From positions 1 to 64,000 of the forward strand of contig NZ_CABKRX010000030.1 in NCBI RefSeq assembly GCF_902374955.1: a stretch of 64,000 nucleotides of DNA. The letters run 5' to 3'. The notes below the pieces were generated by a model, which was given only the letters and a program-made list of their open reading frames with translations, was not told the origin of the DNA and made no database searches. Of the stretch, positions 27,363 to 37,465 are shown one piece after another (within the stretch, counting starts at the first letter, position 1; every line of letters starts with the position of its first letter). The stretch is from Bacillus massilioanorexius. GTDB taxonomy: Bacteria; Bacillota; Bacilli; Bacillales; DSM-1321. The position numbers and the translations under genes are program-made.

Positions 27363-27426
27363 CCTATTATTCCACAGGCCTGAGCAATAAGGGTAATACC
27401 TGGAATCTAAAAGGGAGGTCGGCCCC

Positions 27427-30400
27427 TTGCTGGATGTAAATAATTTTGAGTATATGAAAATAGGTCTTGCTTCGCCTGACAAGATTCGTTCTTGGTCATT
27501 TGGTGAAGTCAAAAAACCAGAAACGATTAACTATCGTACATTAAAACCTGAAAAAGACGGTTTGTTTTGCGAAAGAATCTTTGGGCCAACAAAGGACTGG
27601 GAATGTCATTGTGGCAAATATAAAAGAGTACGTTATAAAGGCGTAGTATGTGATCGCTGTGGTGTTGAAGTTACAAGAGCTAAAGTACGTCGTGAACGTA
27701 TGGGTCATATTGAACTAGCTGCACCAGTATCACATATTTGGTACTTTAAAGGAATTCCGAGCCGTATGGGACTTGTTTTAGACATGTCCCCACGCGCTCT
27801 AGAAGAAGTTATTTATTTTGCTTCATATGTAGTAACTGACAGTGGCGCAACTTCTTTAGAAAAGAAACAACTTCTTTCTGAAAAAGAGTACAGAACATAC
27901 CGAGAAAAGTATGGTAACAAATTCCAAGCTTCTATGGGTGCTGAGGCAATCCGTAAACTTCTTTCAGATATTGATACTGAAAAAGAAACAGAAGCATTAA
28001 AAGAAGAGTTAAAAACTGCTCAAGGTCAACGTCGTACTCGTGCTATTAAACGTCTTGAAGTATTAGAAGCATTCCGTAATTCAGGTAACGAACCATCATG
28101 GATGATTTTGGAAGTTCTACCGGTAATTCCGCCAGAACTTCGTCCAATGGTTCAGCTTGATGGTGGACGCTTTGCTACTTCAGATTTAAACGATTTATAC
28201 CGTCGTGTAATTAACCGTAATAATCGTCTAAAACGACTATTAGATTTAGGTGCACCAAGTATTATCGTTCAAAACGAAAAGCGTATGCTTCAAGAAGCTG
28301 TTGATGCTTTAATTGATAATGGTCGTCGTGGTAGACCGGTAACTGGACCAGGTAACCGTCCATTAAAATCATTATCACACATGCTAAAAGGGAAACAAGG
28401 TCGTTTCCGTCAAAACTTACTTGGTAAACGTGTTGACTATTCTGGTCGTTCCGTTATCGTTGTAGGTCCTAACTTAAAAATGTACCAATGTGGTCTTCCT
28501 AAAGAAATGGCAATTGAATTATTCAAGCCGTTTGTGATGAAAGAACTTGTTGGTAAAGGTTTAGCTCATAATATTAAGTCAGCTAAACGTAAAATCGAAA
28601 GATTACAACCTGAAGTATGGGATGTATTGGAATCGGTAATTAAGGAGCACCCAGTGTTGCTTAACCGTGCCCCTACGCTACACAGACTAGGAATCCAAGC
28701 ATTTGAACCTACTCTAGTTGAAGGTCGTGCGATTCGTCTTCACCCATTAGTATGTACAGCGTATAACGCTGACTTTGACGGTGACCAAATGGCTGTCCAC
28801 GTACCTCTATCTGCTGAAGCACAAGCTGAAGCGCGATTATTAATGCTGGCTGCACAAAATATCTTGAATCCTAAAGATGGTAAGCCAGTTGTTACTCCTT
28901 CTCAAGATATGGTATTAGGTAACTATTACTTAACTTTAGAAAGAGAAAATGCAGTTGGTGAAGGTATGATTTTTAACGATACAAATGAAGCACTTGTAGC
29001 ATATCAAAATGGTTATGTACATCTTCATACACGTGTTGCAGTACGTGCATCATCGTTAAAGAATTTAACGTTTACTGAAGAACAAAATGAAAAACTTCTA
29101 ATGACAACAGTTGGTAAACTGATATTCAATGAAATTCTTCCGAAGACTTTCCCTTATATCAATGAACCAACTAAAGAAAATTTAGAAGTGAAAACACCAG
29201 AGCGATTCTTCATTGAAAAAGGACAAAATGTTATTGAAGCTATTAAAGCTCAACCATTAAATGAGCCATTCAAGAAAGGCATTCTTGGAAATATCATTGC
29301 TGAAGTATTTAAACGTTTTAAAATTACTGAAACATCTAAGATGCTTGATAAAATGAAGGATCTTGGATTTAAATATTCTACAAAAGCTGGTATCACTGTT
29401 GGGGTTGCCGATATCGTAGTATTAGAGGAGAAGACACAAATCATTCATGATGCTCAAGCTAAGGTAGACAACGTTATGAAACAATTCAGACGTGGGCTTA
29501 TTACAGAAGATGAGCGTTATGATCGTGTTATTTCAATTTGGAGTTCTGCGAAGGATGTTATTCAAGGTAAACTGATGAAATCCTTAAATCGTTCTAACCC
29601 AATCTTTATCATGAGTGACTCTGGTGCCCGTGGTAACGCGTCTAACTTTACGCAGCTTGCAGGTATGCGTGGTCTAATGGCCAACCCGGCTGGGCGTATT
29701 ATTGAGTTACCAATTAAATCAAGTTTCCGTGAAGGTTTAACAGTATTAGAGTACTTTATCTCTACTCACGGTGCTCGTAAAGGTCTTGCGGATACAGCCC
29801 TTAAGACAGCCGATTCAGGTTACCTGACTCGTCGTCTTGTAGACGTAGCCCAAGATGTCATTGTTCGTGATGATGATTGTGGAACAGACCGTGGATTACT
29901 TGTTGGACCATTAAAAGAAGGTACGGAAATTATCGAAAGCCTAGAAGAACGTTTAATTGGTCGTTACGCAAGAAAAACAATCAAACACCCTGAAACAGGA
30001 GAAGTGATTGTTCCTGAAAATGGTCTAATTACGGAAGATCTTGCTATATATATTGAAAGTGTTGGCATTCAAGAAGCTTGGATTCGTTCGGCATTTACTT
30101 GTAATACTCGTCATGGTGTATGTAAAAAATGTTATGGACGTAACCTTGCTACTGGCCAAGAAGTTGAAGTCGGTGAAGCAGTTGGTATTATTGCTGCACA
30201 ATCAATCGGTGAACCAGGTACACAGTTAACAATGCGTACATTCCATACTGGTGGGGTTGCCGGAGATGACATCACTCAAGGTTTACCTCGTATCCAAGAA
30301 ATTTTTGAAGCACGTAATCCTAAAGGTTTGGCTCATATTTCTGAAATTGATGGTATTGTTGTGGCAATCAACGAAGCAAAAGACCGCCAACAAGAAATTG

Positions 30401-31026
30401 TTGTTCAAGGTCAAGTTGAAACTCGTTCTTACACAGTTCCTTATACAGCACGCTTAAAAGTAGCTGTGGATTCTGAAGTAAAACGTGGTCAAGAGCTAAC
30501 TGAAGGTTCTATCGATCCGAAAGAACTTATTAAAGTTAAAGATACACTTGCAGTACAAGAATACTTGCTAAAAGAAGTTCAAAAAGTATACCGTATGCAA
30601 GGTGTTGAAATTGGAGATAAACATATCGAAGTTATGGTTAGACAAATGCTTCGTAAAATCCGTGTTGTTGACGCGGGTGAAACAGATGTGTTACCAGGAA
30701 CATTGCTTGATATTCATCAGTTTACTGATGCTAATACATCAGCGTTACTTAATGGTAAAACTCCAGCAACTGGTCGTCCAGTATTACTTGGTATTACAAA
30801 AGCGTCCCTTGAAACAGACTCATTCTTATCTGCTGCATCATTCCAAGAAACAACAAGAGTTCTTACAGACGCAGCGATTAAAGGAAAACGAGACGAATTA
30901 TTAGGGCTTAAAGAAAATGTTATCATTGGTAAGCTAGTTCCTGCTGGAACTGGAATGCCTCGATACAGAAAAGCTGTACCAGTTTTTACTGAAGAACAAA
31001 ACAAAGAAACAACAGTTGTAGAATAA
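27427..31026 (+). CDS. rpoC: RNA polymerase beta' subunit
   Basis: Catalytic core subunit, 1199 residues. The metal-binding active-site motif NADFDGD is at 447-453, and the N-terminal zinc finger reads CHCGKYKRVRYKGVVCDRC. The start is TTG (MLDVNNFEYM) after AAGGGAGGTC. Followed directly by a terminator; the L7Ae-like gene rplGB usually found next in Bacillus is not present. Confidence 0.98.
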   Translation: MLDVNNFEYMKIGLASPDKIRSWSFGEVKKPETINYRTLKPEKDGLFCERIFGPTKDWECHCGKYKRVRYKGVVCDRCGVEVTRAKVRRERMGHIELAAPVSHIWYFKGIPSRMGLVLDMSPRALEEVIYFASYVVTDSGATSLEKKQLLSEKEYRTYREKYGNKFQASMGAEAIRKLLSDIDTEKETEALKEELKTAQGQRRTRAIKRLEVLEAFRNSGNEPSWMILEVLPVIPPELRPMVQLDGGRFATSDLNDLYRRVINRNNRLKRLLDLGAPSIIVQNEKRMLQEAVDALIDNGRRGRPVTGPGNRPLKSLSHMLKGKQGRFRQNLLGKRVDYSGRSVIVVGPNLKMYQCGLPKEMAIELFKPFVMKELVGKGLAHNIKSAKRKIERLQPEVWDVLESVIKEHPVLLNRAPTLHRLGIQAFEPTLVEGRAIRLHPLVCTAYNADFDGDQMAVHVPLSAEAQAEARLLMLAAQNILNPKDGKPVVTPSQDMVLGNYYLTLERENAVGEGMIFNDTNEALVAYQNGYVHLHTRVAVRASSLKNLTFTEEQNEKLLMTTVGKLIFNEILPKTFPYINEPTKENLEVKTPERFFIEKGQNVIEAIKAQPLNEPFKKGILGNIIAEVFKRFKITETSKMLDKMKDLGFKYSTKAGITVGVADIVVLEEKTQIIHDAQAKVDNVMKQFRRGLITEDERYDRVISIWSSAKDVIQGKLMKSLNRSNPIFIMSDSGARGNASNFTQLAGMRGLMANPAGRIIELPIKSSFREGLTVLEYFISTHGARKGLADTALKTADSGYLTRRLVDVAQDVIVRDDDCGTDRGLLVGPLKEGTEIIESLEERLIGRYARKTIKHPETGEVIVPENGLITEDLAIYIESVGIQEAWIRSAFTCNTRHGVCKKCYGRNLATGQEVEVGEAVGIIAAQSIGEPGTQLTMRTFHTGGVAGDDITQGLPRIQEIFEARNPKGLAHISEIDGIVVAINEAKDRQQEIVVQGQVETRSYTVPYTARLKVAVDSEVKRGQELTEGSIDPKELIKVKDTLAVQEYLLKEVQKVYRMQGVEIGDKHIEVMVRQMLRKIRVVDAGETDVLPGTLLDIHQFTDANTSALLNGKTPATGRPVLLGITKASLETDSFLSAASFQETTRVLTDAAIKGKRDELLGLKENVIIGKLVPAGTGMPRYRKAVPVFTEEQNKETTVVE

Positions 31027-31032
31027 ACAGTG

Positions 31033-31073
31033 GAGCGGTCAGTTGTTTGTGTGACTGATCGCTCTATTATTGT
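31033..31073 (+). terminator. Terminator after rpoC
   Basis: GAGCGGTCAGT (31033-31043) and ACTGATCGCTC (31054-31064) form an 11-bp stem with one G-U pair, followed by a moderately T-rich tract TATTATTGTTT. Confidence 0.8.
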
Positions 31074-31103
31074 TTAGGGATCATTTATTTAAAGAAAGTT
31101 GAA

Positions 31104-31220
31104 GTCTAGCTTCAGCGCGCCTAGCCCCTAAAGGTCATAAGACAATTCGTCGAGAAGGTCAAAAGCAACCTTTTAGATAGCTCGTCTTATACTGGGTAGG
31201 GCTGACCAAGGCGCTTATGC
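31104..31220 (+). repeat. Structured Bacillaceae-type intergenic repeat, copy 1
   Basis: Opens with GTCTAGCTTCAGCGCGCCTAG and closes with AGGGCTGACCAAGGCGCTT. The ends pair (AGCGC/GCGCTT and AGCCC/GGGCT), and inside them ATAAGAC (31137-31143) pairs with GTCTTAT (31184-31190), CGAG with CTCG, and AAGGT with ACCTT, giving a long multi-stem rod. I recall intergenic repeats of this type in many Bacillaceae genomes; copy number here cannot be tested. A related start sequence recurs at 51373. Confidence 0.6.
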
Positions 31221-31256
31221 TTGTGTTCTGTGTTTAAAAATATTTTATCAGTATGG

Positions 31257-31286
31257 TTGACACCCGATATGTAAAGATGATACTAT
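31257..31286 (+). promoter_or_regulatory. str operon (rpsL) promoter
   Basis: TTGACA (31257-31262), 18-nt spacer, TACTAT (31281-31286), with an overlapping GATACT giving 16-nt spacing as an alternative. Drives rpsL-rpsG-fusA. Confidence 0.7.
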
Positions 31287-31289
31287 ATC

Positions 31290-31519
31290 AAAGGTGCTTC
31301 TATCATTACCCTTAGCTTTTAGAGTTACTTTAACTTTATAAACAAGACTAATTGTGTAAGCAGCTAGGTTCTTAACGAACTGAGCAATAGAAGCAATGTA
31401 TGTTATTTTTTTAAGTAAAACTGTTTTTGTAGGGTTTCTGCAAGAACTTTGTTTTTGCTCATTTATGAACCACCTGGATGTGTGGTACTAGAATCAACTA
31501 GTGAAAGGAGGAAATTTCA
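31290..31519 (+). promoter_or_regulatory. Long structured leader of the rpsL operon
   Basis: About 230 nt of untranslated RNA. GCTTCTAT (31296-31303) and ATAGAAGC (31387-31394) pair perfectly and close an 83-nt region with an inner hairpin GTTC..GAAC. Further down, CCACCTGGATGTGTGG forms a small hairpin shortly before the AAAGGAGG ribosome site. No T-rich terminator follows the large stem, so if it is regulatory it more likely works on translation. No gene lies here. Confidence 0.5.
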
Positions 31520-31942
31520 ATGCCTACTATTAATCAATTAGTTCGCAAAGGCCGTGAGTCTAAGGAGACTAAATCAAAATCTCCAGCTCTTAACAAAGGC
31601 TATAACAGTTTCAAAAAAGCTCAAACTAACGTATCATCTCCACAAAAACGCGGTGTTTGTACTCGTGTTGGTACAATGACACCTAAAAAACCAAACTCTG
31701 CGTTACGTAAATATGCTCGTGTACGTTTAACTAACGGAATCGAGGTAACTGCTTATATTCCTGGTATCGGTCACAACCTACAAGAGCACAGTGTTGTTCT
31801 TATCCGTGGCGGACGTGTAAAAGACTTACCAGGGGTACGTTATCACATCGTTCGTGGTGCACTTGATACTGCTGGTGTTAACAACCGTATGCAAAGCCGT
31901 TCTAAATACGGTACTAAGCGTCCTAAACCAGCTAAAAAGTAA
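31520..31942 (+). CDS. rpsL: 30S ribosomal protein S12
   Basis: Decoding-centre protein. The 140-residue product carries the conserved 'TPKKPNSALRK' loop with K56 intact, so no streptomycin-resistance mutation is seen at that site. ATG after AAAGGAGG. First gene of the str operon here because rplGB is missing. Confidence 0.98.
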   Translation: MPTINQLVRKGRESKETKSKSPALNKGYNSFKKAQTNVSSPQKRGVCTRVGTMTPKKPNSALRKYARVRLTNGIEVTAYIPGIGHNLQEHSVVLIRGGRVKDLPGVRYHIVRGALDTAGVNNRMQSRSKYGTKRPKPAKK

Positions 31943-31986
31943 TCGTTTAAAAAATACAATAAGTACTATTGAAAGGAGGACAAAAC

Positions 31987-32457
31987 ATGCCTCGTAAAGG
32001 TCCTGTTGCAAAGAGAGATGTATTACCAGATCCTTTGTATAATTCAAAATTAATCACTCGTTTAATCAATAAATTAATGATTGACGGTAAAAGAGGTACA
32101 GCTCAACAAATTTTATATTCCTCTTTTGAAATCATTAAAGATCGTACAGGGAAAGAGCCAATGGAAGTATTCGATCAAGCTCTTAAAAACATCATGCCTG
32201 TATTAGAAGTTAAAGCTCGCCGTGTTGGGGGTTCTAACTACCAAGTACCAGTTGAGGTGCGTCCTGAGCGTCGTACTACTTTAGGTCTTCGTTGGTTAGT
32301 TAACTACACTCGTCTTCGTGGAGAAAAAACGATGGAAGAGCGTTTAGCTAACGAAATTTTAGATGCAGCTAACAACACTGGTGCATCAGTTAAGAAACGT
32401 GAAGATACACACAAAATGGCAGAAGCTAACAAAGCGTTTGCTCATTATCGTTGGTAA
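31987..32457 (+). CDS. rpsG: 30S ribosomal protein S7
   Basis: Nucleates 30S head assembly. The ATG at 31987 gives the standard 156 residues starting MPRKGPV; the in-frame ATG at 31969 lies upstream of the AAGGAGGAC ribosome site and is rejected. Contains the S7 signature region 'RLINKLMIDGKRGTAQ'. Confidence 0.97.
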   Translation: MPRKGPVAKRDVLPDPLYNSKLITRLINKLMIDGKRGTAQQILYSSFEIIKDRTGKEPMEVFDQALKNIMPVLEVKARRVGGSNYQVPVEVRPERRTTLGLRWLVNYTRLRGEKTMEERLANEILDAANNTGASVKKREDTHKMAEANKAFAHYRW

Positions 32458-32510
32458 GATTCACAACTTATTCCTAATACTATTCTTCAATAAGGAAGGA
32501 GAAATACCAA

Positions 32511-34589
32511 ATGGCAAGAGAGTTCTCCTTAGCAAAGACTCGTAATATTGGTATCATGGCACATATCGATGCTGGTAAAACTACCACTACTGAACGTGTT
32601 CTTTACTATACAGGTCGTATCCACAAAATTGGTGAAACACATGAAGGTGCTTCACAAATGGACTGGATGGAACAAGAACAAGAACGTGGTATTACAATCA
32701 CTTCTGCTGCTACAACAGCACAGTGGAAAGAACACCGCGTTAACATTATCGATACACCAGGACACGTAGACTTCACTGTTGAAGTTGAACGTTCACTTCG
32801 TGTACTTGATGGTGCGGTTGCCGTACTTGATGCACAATCAGGCGTTGAGCCTCAAACTGAAACAGTTTGGCGCCAAGCTACAACTTACGGTGTACCACGT
32901 GTTGTATTCGTAAACAAGATGGATAAAATCGGTGCAGACTTCCTATACTCTGTAGGAACTCTACATGACCGTCTTCAAGCGAATGCACACCCAATTCAAC
33001 TTCCAATCGGTGCTGAAGATCAATTCACTGGTATCATTGATTTAGTTGAAATGAAAGCTATTATGTATGGAAATGACTTAGGAACAGATATTACTGAAAC
33101 TGAGATTCCTGCAGAATACCAAGATCAAGCTGAAGAATACCGTGAAAAATTAATAGAAGCGGTAGCTGAACTTGATGAAGAATTAATGGAGAAATACCTT
33201 GGCGGTGAAGAAATCACTGTGGATGAGCTAAAAGCTGCTATCCGTAAAGGTACTGTTAATGTAGAATTCTACCCAGTTATCTGTGGTTCAGCATTCAAAA
33301 ACAAAGGTGTTCAACCAATGCTTGACGCTGTTATCGATTATCTTCCATCTCCATTGGATGTACCTGCTATCAAAGGTACTGTTCCTCAATCAGATGAAGA
33401 AGTTACTCGTCCTTCAAGCGACGACGAGCCATTTGCTGCGCTAGCGTTTAAAGTTATGACTGACCCTTACGTTGGTAAATTAACATTCTTCCGTGTATAC
33501 TCTGGTACATTAAGCTCTGGTTCTTATGTACAAAACTCTACAAAAGGTAAGCGTGAACGTGTAGGTCGTATCCTTCAAATGCACGCTAACTCTCGTGAAG
33601 AGATTTCAGAAGTACATGCTGGAGATATCGCTGCAGCTGTAGGTCTTAAAGATACTACTACTGGTGACACTCTATGTGATGAAAAGAATCTTGTTATTCT
33701 TGAATCTATGGAATTCCCAGAGCCAGTTATCTCATTATCTATCGAGCCTAAAACTAAGGCTGACTTAGATAAAATGTCAACAGCTCTACAAAAATTACAA
33801 GAAGAAGATCCAACATTCCGTGCGCATACTGACCAAGAAACTGGTGAAGTAATTATTGCTGGTATGGGTGAGCTTCACCTTGATATCCTTGTAGATCGTA
33901 TGCGTCGTGAATTTAAAGTGGAAGCTAACGTTGGTGCTCCTCAAGTAGCATACCGTGAAACTTTCCGTCAATCAGCACAAGTTGAGGGTAAATTTGCTCG
34001 TCAATCAGGTGGACGTGGACAATACGGACACGTTTGGATTGAATTCGCACCAAACGAAGAAGGAAAAGGTTTTGAATTTGAAAATGCTATCGTCGGTGGG
34101 GTTGTACCACGTGAATACATCCCAGCAGTACAAGCTGGTTTAGAAGATGCTCTTGAGCGCGGTGTATTAGCTGGTTTCCCAATGGTAGACGTTAAAGCTA
34201 AATTATTCGACGGATCTTACCATGATGTTGACTCATCTGAAATGGCGTTTAAAGTTGCTGCTTCTTTAGCTCTTAAAAATGCAGCTTCAAAATGTAAACC
34301 AGTAATCCTTGAGCCAGTCATGAAAGTTGAAGTTGTAATGCCTGAAGAATATCTTGGAGATATCATGGGTAACATTACTTCTCGTCGTGGACGCGTTGAA
34401 GGTATGGAAGCACGCGGTAATGCACAAGTTGTTAAAGCGTTCGTTCCACTATCTGAAATGTTCGGATATGCAACGACATTACGTTCTGCTACACAAGGTC
34501 GTGGAACATTCTCAATGCACTTCGATCACTATGAAGAAGTACCTAAAAACATCTCTGAAGACATCATCAAAAAAAATAAAGGTGAATAA
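32511..34589 (+). CDS. fusA: Elongation factor G
   Basis: Translocation GTPase, 692 residues. G-domain motifs are clear: AHIDAGKTTTTE (near 17), RGITI, DTPGHVD and NKMD; domains II-V follow. Ordinary length, start ATG after AAGGAGA. Part of the str operon with rpsL and rpsG. Confidence 0.98.
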   Translation: MAREFSLAKTRNIGIMAHIDAGKTTTTERVLYYTGRIHKIGETHEGASQMDWMEQEQERGITITSAATTAQWKEHRVNIIDTPGHVDFTVEVERSLRVLDGAVAVLDAQSGVEPQTETVWRQATTYGVPRVVFVNKMDKIGADFLYSVGTLHDRLQANAHPIQLPIGAEDQFTGIIDLVEMKAIMYGNDLGTDITETEIPAEYQDQAEEYREKLIEAVAELDEELMEKYLGGEEITVDELKAAIRKGTVNVEFYPVICGSAFKNKGVQPMLDAVIDYLPSPLDVPAIKGTVPQSDEEVTRPSSDDEPFAALAFKVMTDPYVGKLTFFRVYSGTLSSGSYVQNSTKGKRERVGRILQMHANSREEISEVHAGDIAAAVGLKDTTTGDTLCDEKNLVILESMEFPEPVISLSIEPKTKADLDKMSTALQKLQEEDPTFRAHTDQETGEVIIAGMGELHLDILVDRMRREFKVEANVGAPQVAYRETFRQSAQVEGKFARQSGGRGQYGHVWIEFAPNEEGKGFEFENAIVGGVVPREYIPAVQAGLEDALERGVLAGFPMVDVKAKLFDGSYHDVDSSEMAFKVAASLALKNAASKCKPVILEPVMKVEVVMPEEYLGDIMGNITSRRGRVEGMEARGNAQVVKAFVPLSEMFGYATTLRSATQGRGTFSMHFDHYEEVPKNISEDIIKKNKGE

Positions 34590-34624
34590 TTGATTTTCAT
34601 CTTTTAATCAAGTATAACTACTAT

Positions 34625-34666
34625 GTAAGCTATGAAGGGGGATATTCTCCCTTTATAGTGGCATAC
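34625..34666 (+). other. Hairpin between fusA and tuf
   Basis: CTATGAAGGG and CCCTTTATAG pair, with flanking GTA/TAC, giving a stem of about 12-14 bp. The loop contains GATATT. No T run follows at once, so it is more likely a processing or stability element than a terminator. Confidence 0.5.
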
Positions 34667-34715
34667 TTAAGTTTTTAATAAATCTAATTATTTAAATTCG
34701 AGGAGGAAATTCCTA

Positions 34716-35903
<1,188 letters not shown>

Positions 35904-35922
35904 TCTTTAATAAAGATTTTAT

Positions 35923-35956
35923 AAAAAGCAGATGGATATCCATCTGCTTTTTTTAT
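35923..35956 (+). terminator. Terminator after tuf
   Basis: Perfect palindrome AAAAAGCAGATGG / CCATCTGCTTTTT with a four-base loop and T run. Downstream, 35957-36232 is A/T-rich with no gene or clear signal visible. Confidence 0.95.
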
Positions 35957-36232
35957 TTCGTTATTTTAAGGCTAGGTAAAAGTAGAAATCTGAAAACGAC
36001 TTGTTCGAGATACTTAGTGAATAGACTTTGATAATCTGTCAAAAAATGAAAAGGAATGAGATGCATAATTTAACATTAGACTTTTTACAAAAAAACAGTT
36101 ATATTTTCATAGTACTTGATTGTAAGTTATGAAGTTCTTTAGAAATTCAGATGAACTTTACATTAATTATGTCGAGTTTCTTCTATATAAATAATGACAC
36201 AATTCGATAAGTTTAATCATCGAAACAATCGC

Positions 36233-36261
36233 TTGAAAAAATCATCTAACCTATGTATAAT
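36233..36261 (+). promoter_or_regulatory. rpsJ upstream promoter (P1)
   Basis: TTGAAA (36233-36238), 17-nt spacer, TATAAT (36256-36261). First of two similar promoters before the S10 operon. Confidence 0.8.
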
Positions 36262-36300
36262 AGGAAAAGTGTTTAACAGCAATAACGGTAAAAGAAAATG

Positions 36301-36329
36301 TTGCATTTTCTATTAGTGTTATGTATAAT
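36301..36329 (+). promoter_or_regulatory. rpsJ downstream promoter (P2)
   Basis: TTGCAT (36301-36306), 17-nt spacer, TATAAT (36324-36329). Shares the ATGTATAATAG text around the -10 with P1, 68 bases upstream. Confidence 0.75.
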
Positions 36330-36334
36330 AGACA

Positions 36335-36430
36335 ATGTTGGTCTTTGACCGCGGTGATGTGAGAGGTTGCTGACACACCCGGCCGCTTTGCCATGGCGAG
36401 TGTGTGGGAAATTTTCACGGAGTAAATGTC
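36335..36430 (+). promoter_or_regulatory. S10-operon leader RNA
   Basis: A GC-rich leader. It contains GCTGACACACCCGGCC, CATGGCGAGTGTGTGGG and CACGGAG; ACACACCC pairs with GAGTGTGT-type sequence and GGC with GCC to form a compact stem-loop. This text is strongly conserved upstream of rpsJ in Bacilli as I remember it, suggesting autoregulation by a ribosomal protein. It stands out from the A/T-rich surroundings. Confidence 0.7.
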
Positions 36431-36464
36431 TATTTAGAAAAATAGGCGAAAAGGAGGGAAAGTA

Positions 36465-36773
36465 ATGGCAAAACAAAAAATTCGTATTCGTTTAAAAGCA
36501 TATGATCACAGAATCCTTGATCAATCTGCTGAGAAAATTGTAGAAACTGCAAAACGTTCTGGTGCGGCTGTATCTGGTCCAATTCCATTACCAACTGAAA
36601 GATCTGTATACACAATCCTTCGTGCGGTTCATAAATACAAAGATTCTCGTGAACAATTCGAGATGCGTACACATAAACGTTTAATCGACATCGTGAACCC
36701 AACACCACAAACAGTTGATTCATTAATGCGTTTAGACTTACCATCAGGTGTAGATATCGAAATCAAATTATAA
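36465..36773 (+). CDS. rpsJ: 30S ribosomal protein S10 (NusE)
   Basis: 30S head protein and, with NusB, an antitermination factor. The 102-residue product has the 'RIRLKAYDHRILD' N-terminus and the long loop 'GPIPLPTERSVYTILRA'. ATG after AAGGAGG. First gene of the S10-spc-alpha cluster. Confidence 0.98.
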   Translation: MAKQKIRIRLKAYDHRILDQSAEKIVETAKRSGAAVSGPIPLPTERSVYTILRAVHKYKDSREQFEMRTHKRLIDIVNPTPQTVDSLMRLDLPSGVDIEIKL

Positions 36774-36806
36774 TTATTAAATATATATTTTCAGGAGGTG
36801 TGACTA

Positions 36807-37436
36807 ATGACCAAAGGAATCTTAGGAAGAAAAATTGGTATGACGCAAGTATTTGCTGAAAACGGTGAACTTATTCCAGTAACTGTTGTTGAAGCAGCTT
36901 CTAACGTTGTTCTTCAAAAGAAAACAATTGAAAATGATGGCTACGAAGCGATCCAAATTGGTTTCTCTGACAAACGCGAAAAGCTTTCAAACAAACCTGA
37001 ACAAGGTCACGTTAGCAAAGCAAACACTGCACCTAAGCGCTTCATTCGCGAATTCCGCGGAGTAAACCTTGATGAATACGAGGTTGGTCAAGAAGTCCAA
37101 GTTAATATTTTCGCTGAAGGCGATGTAGTTGATGTAACAGGTGTATCTAAAGGTAAAGGATTCCAAGGCTCTATCAAGCGCCACGGACAATCTCGTGGAC
37201 CAATGTCTCACGGTTCTCGTTACCACCGTCGCCCTGGTTCAATGGGTCCTGTAGCACCTAACCGCGTATTCAAAGGTAAATTATTACCTGGTCGCATGGG
37301 TGGAGATCAAGTTACTGTTCAAAACTTAACTATTGTTAAAGTTGATGTTGAACGCAACCTACTATTAATTAAAGGTAACGTACCTGGTGCGAAAAAATCT
37401 TTAGTTAAAGTTAAAACTGCTATTAAAGCAAAATAA
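36807..37436 (+). CDS. rplC: 50S ribosomal protein L3
   Basis: Early assembly protein near the peptidyl transferase centre and partner of Mini-III in Bacilli. The 209-residue protein shows 'GILGRKIGMTQVF' at the start and the extended loop 'RHGQSRGPMSHGSRYHR'. ATG after AGGAGGTG. Confidence 0.98.
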   Translation: MTKGILGRKIGMTQVFAENGELIPVTVVEAASNVVLQKKTIENDGYEAIQIGFSDKREKLSNKPEQGHVSKANTAPKRFIREFRGVNLDEYEVGQEVQVNIFAEGDVVDVTGVSKGKGFQGSIKRHGQSRGPMSHGSRYHRRPGSMGPVAPNRVFKGKLLPGRMGGDQVTVQNLTIVKVDVERNLLLIKGNVPGAKKSLVKVKTAIKAK

Positions 37437-37465
37437 GTATAACAGGAAAGGAGGAGCATTAGAAA

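Noticed and set aside
30602..30904. 100-codon + strand ORF overlapping rpoC in another frame, and similar Leu/Lys-rich shadows in fusA and rplL
   Set aside because: Composition is that of out-of-frame reading of the highly biased codons of rpoC and ribosomal genes.
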